Below, piece after piece: positions 5,847-7,279 of a stretch of DNA of 7,279 nucleotides. Source of the stretch: JAVKSL01 sp039583695 (GTDB lineage Bacteria; Actinomycetota; Acidimicrobiia; Acidimicrobiales; JAJPHD01). Location: contig JAVKSL010000123.1 in the NCBI GenBank assembly GCA_039583695.1, forward strand, positions 1 through 7,279, given 5' to 3'. Under the pieces are notes generated by a model. It saw nothing but the letters and a program-made list of their open reading frames with translations. It searched no databases and was not told where the DNA came from. The stretch's first letter is position 1; every line of letters begins with the position of its first letter. The position numbers were made by a program, and so were the translations under genes.

Positions 5847-6473
5847 ATGCCGACACCAGTTCCCGTGTACGTCTACTCGCAGGACCCGCTCACCCAGGCA
5901 GGCCTCACTGCCGGCCTGCGCTCCCGCCCGGAGATCGAGGTCGTCTTCGAGTGCGGCCTCGATCGGGCCGCGGTCGCCGTGGTCGCCGCCGACGACATGA
6001 GCGCCTCCAGCGTGTCCACGGTGCGCGCGATCCAGCGCAACGGCTGCCCCAAGGTGGTGATGGTCCTCGGCTGCCTGGACGACGAGGCGGTGCTGGCAGC
6101 CGTCGAGGCCGGCGCCTCGGGCATGCTGCGTCGCGCCGAGGCGAGCCCGGAGCGTCTGGTCGAGGCCGTGTGCGCCGCTGCCCGGGGGGAGGCGACGCTT
6201 GCGTCGGACCTGCTGGGCCGACTGCTGGAGCAGGTCGGCCGGGCCCAGCGCCAGATCCTCGGGCCCCGGGGCCTCAGCCTGCGCTCGCTGTCGGATCGAG
6301 AGGTGGAGGTGTTGCGCCTGATCGCCGACGGCATGGACACCGCGGAGGTTGCCAACCGCCTCGCGTACTCGGAGCGGACGGTCAAGAACGTGCTCTACGG
6401 GGTCACCTCCCGTCTCCAGCTCCGCAACCGGACCCACGCGGTCGCCTTCGCGGTGCGCCAGGGGCTGATCTGA
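5847..6473 (+). CDS. LuxR/NarL-type transcriptional regulator with degenerate receiver domain
   Basis: A 208-aa two-domain regulator. Residues 5-~125 follow the receiver fold (VYVYSQDPLTQAGLTAGL, then VVMVLGCLDDEAVLAAVEAGASGMLRRAE), joined by a linker to a LuxR-type HTH (147-208: LSDREVEVLRLIADGMDTAEVANRL, with recognition-helix segment YSERTVKNVLYGV). At the end of strand 3, where NarL-type receivers have the phosphoryl-accepting Asp, this protein reads VVAADDM. By my alignment the site is Ala, with Asp49/50 shifted by one. The usual Lys of GxSGYLLK is Arg (95-96). It is therefore probably not controlled by ordinary phosphorylation. LuxR genes open many actinobacterial eCIS loci, so it is the likely switch for this operon and perhaps for the divergent one. 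Its stop overlaps the next start by one base (TGATG). Confidence 0.88.
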   Translation: MPTPVPVYVYSQDPLTQAGLTAGLRSRPEIEVVFECGLDRAAVAVVAADDMSASSVSTVRAIQRNGCPKVVMVLGCLDDEAVLAAVEAGASGMLRRAEASPERLVEAVCAAARGEATLASDLLGRLLEQVGRAQRQILGPRGLSLRSLSDREVEVLRLIADGMDTAEVANRLAYSERTVKNVLYGVTSRLQLRNRTHAVAFAVRQGLI

Positions 6474-7219
6474 TGATCTCCGAGCTCGACGACGCCCTTC
6501 GGAGTCTGCTGCGCCGCGAGGTGCTCAACGGGTCGGACGTAGAGGTCGTGCTGGACGCGCCGCGCAAGGAATGGGCCGCGCGTTGCACCGCGCCCACCGT
6601 CGACCTCTACCTTTACGACATCCGCGAGGTGGCGTCCCGGCGGGTCAACGGCATGGCCCCGGTCCAAGACGCGCATGGCCACGTGACCGCCCGCAAGGCC
6701 TTCAGCCGCGTGTTCCGCATGACGTACCTGATAACAGCTTGGACCCAGCGTCCCGAGGACGAGCACCGCCTCCTGTCGGCAATCCTGGGCTGCCTCCTGC
6801 GTCACGAGACCTTTCCCCCGGACCTGGTGGTCCCGGGGCTGTCAGAGCCGGAGCCCCCGCGACTCTGCGTCGCCCAGCCCCCGCCCCAGGAGCGCCAGAT
6901 CTCAGAGATCTGGTCTGCCCTGGGTGGCGAGCTGAAGGCATCGCTGGACCTCGCGGTGTTGGCCCACTTCGATCCCGGCCTGGTGCAGGCCGCAGCGCCC
7001 CTGGTCCGGGAGGCCCCGCGCCTCAGCGTGTCCGGCCAGGAGGGGCGCTCCGAGGCGGCGCCTCGAGCCCCCGGCCGAAGTCGCCCGGCTGCTGCGCGCC
7101 GCGCCCGCGGCGAGGTGGCGGCGGTCTGGAGCGGGGATCCTGGCGGCGAGGTGGTCACCGGTGGTGGCCAGGACGAGCCCGGCCGCACGCTGCGGGTCGG
7201 GAGCATGCCGCAGCGATGA
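6473..7219 (+). CDS. Pvc16/DUF4255 family eCIS tail-cap protein
   Basis: A 248-aa protein. The first ~185 residues match the DUF4255/Pvc16 N-terminal domain: SELDDALRSLLRRE (3-16), VEVVLDAPRKEWAAR (23-37), APTVDLYLYDIRE (40-52), YLITAWTQRPEDEHRLLSAIL (85-105) and WSALGGELKASLDLAV (147-162). Pvc16-like proteins cap the end of the sheath-tube and set or terminate tail length in contractile injection particles. They sit in the cytoplasmic particle. The start ATG 6473 overlaps the regulator stop, so the two genes are probably translated together. Residues ~187-248 are Arg/Ala/Gly/Pro-rich, low complexity and unlike the well-conserved core. They may be a lineage-specific tail, or a frame error close to the window end. 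The open frame reaching back to 5951 only shadows the regulator gene and is not used. Confidence 0.9.
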   Translation: MISELDDALRSLLRREVLNGSDVEVVLDAPRKEWAARCTAPTVDLYLYDIREVASRRVNGMAPVQDAHGHVTARKAFSRVFRMTYLITAWTQRPEDEHRLLSAILGCLLRHETFPPDLVVPGLSEPEPPRLCVAQPPPQERQISEIWSALGGELKASLDLAVLAHFDPGLVQAAAPLVREAPRLSVSGQEGRSEAAPRAPGRSRPAAARRARGEVAAVWSGDPGGEVVTGGGQDEPGRTLRVGSMPQR

Positions 7220-7279
7220 GGCCTGCTCGGTTTGGCTTCGGCCTGTCCAGGCCGCAGCCGTCGCGGGCAGGTTTCGCCA
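7216..7279 (+). CDS. Possible start of the next eCIS gene (truncated)
   Basis: ATG 7216-7218 overlaps the Pvc16-like stop as ATGA and opens a frame for 21 codons to the window edge (MRPARFGFGLSRP...). The overlap resembles the other couplings in this window. However, the nearest purine-rich stretch (GGGAG, 7199-7203) is 12 nt away, the residues match no family I recognise, and a strong hairpin lies inside the frame. It does not look like the start of a sheath protein. The true next gene may begin beyond the window. Confidence 0.25.
   Translation, partial: MRPARFGFGLSRPQPSRAGFA
7234..7259. terminator. Strong GC hairpin after the Pvc16-like gene (possible terminator or attenuator)
   Basis: GGCT-T-CGGCCT, loop GTCC, AGGCCG-C-AGCC: ten base pairs with a single T/C mismatch and a 4-nt loop, starting 15 nt after the stop at 7219. 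No run of T follows, so it is not a classical intrinsic terminator. Actinobacteria often use U-poor hairpins, and it could also modulate expression between the cap gene and downstream genes. Confidence 0.4.

Noticed and set aside
5660..5848. N-terminal extension of the eCIS membrane protein to ATG 5848
   Set aside because: The extension would run through the whole divergent promoter region into the regulator start. The conserved Ig-like domain begins at ATG 5659 as in relatives known to me.
5951..6472. Upstream extension of the Pvc16-like frame over the regulator gene
   Set aside because: The residues are Arg/Gly-rich shadow of the LuxR coding sequence. The conserved Pvc16 core begins at ATG 6473.

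Overview
The window is GC-rich and looks like Actinomycetota chromosome. Signs of this are Ala/Gly/Pro-rich proteins, Thr-run linkers in exported proteins, GTG and TTG starts, and close relatives of genes known to me from Streptomyces-type contractile injection system (eCIS/CIS) loci. I cannot place it below phylum from sequence alone. Thr-rich linkers like these are also common in deep-branching soil actinobacteria.

Layout: two gene sets diverge from a 187-bp intergenic region (5660-5846). To the right (+ strand) are a LuxR-type regulator with a degenerate receiver domain (5847-6473) and, overlapping it by one base, a Pvc16/DUF4255 cap protein of an extracellular contractile injection system (6473-7219). 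A strong hairpin and perhaps the start of another gene follow at the right edge. This pair is the usual opening of an actinobacterial eCIS operon. The sheath, tube and baseplate genes would lie beyond the window.

To the left (- strand) is a tightly packed run of seven genes, probably one transcription unit. In order they are: (1) an eCIS-associated membrane protein with N-terminal Ig-like domains (4382-5659); (2) an exported Ig-like protein (3562-4389); (3) a DUF4280 PAAR-like spike-tip protein (3147-3533); (4) an 84-aa two-helix TcpD/VirB2-like membrane protein (2893-3147); (5) a TcpE-family membrane protein with a collagen-like tail (2430-2882); (6) a VirB4/TcpF-like ATPase with intact Walker motifs (208-2433); (7) the start of an exported protein with a Ser/Thr-rich linker (1-211, cut by the window edge), possibly VirB6/TcpH-like or a TcpG-like hydrolase.

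The striking point is the combination. Genes 1 and 3 belong to the contractile-injection world. Genes 4-6 are the D-E-F core, in that order, of the Tcp (Tn916/pCW3-type) type IV secretion machinery of Gram-positive bacteria. The joins are overlaps or very short gaps, and the PAAR stop overlaps the TcpD-like start by one base. I infer that this may be a hybrid in which a T4SS-like membrane complex works with a contractile particle, for example as a docking site, export channel or spike-loading device. No relaxase, coupling protein, oriT, integrase or other conjugation-mobility gene is visible, which argues mildly against a simple conjugative element. The window is too small to exclude one.
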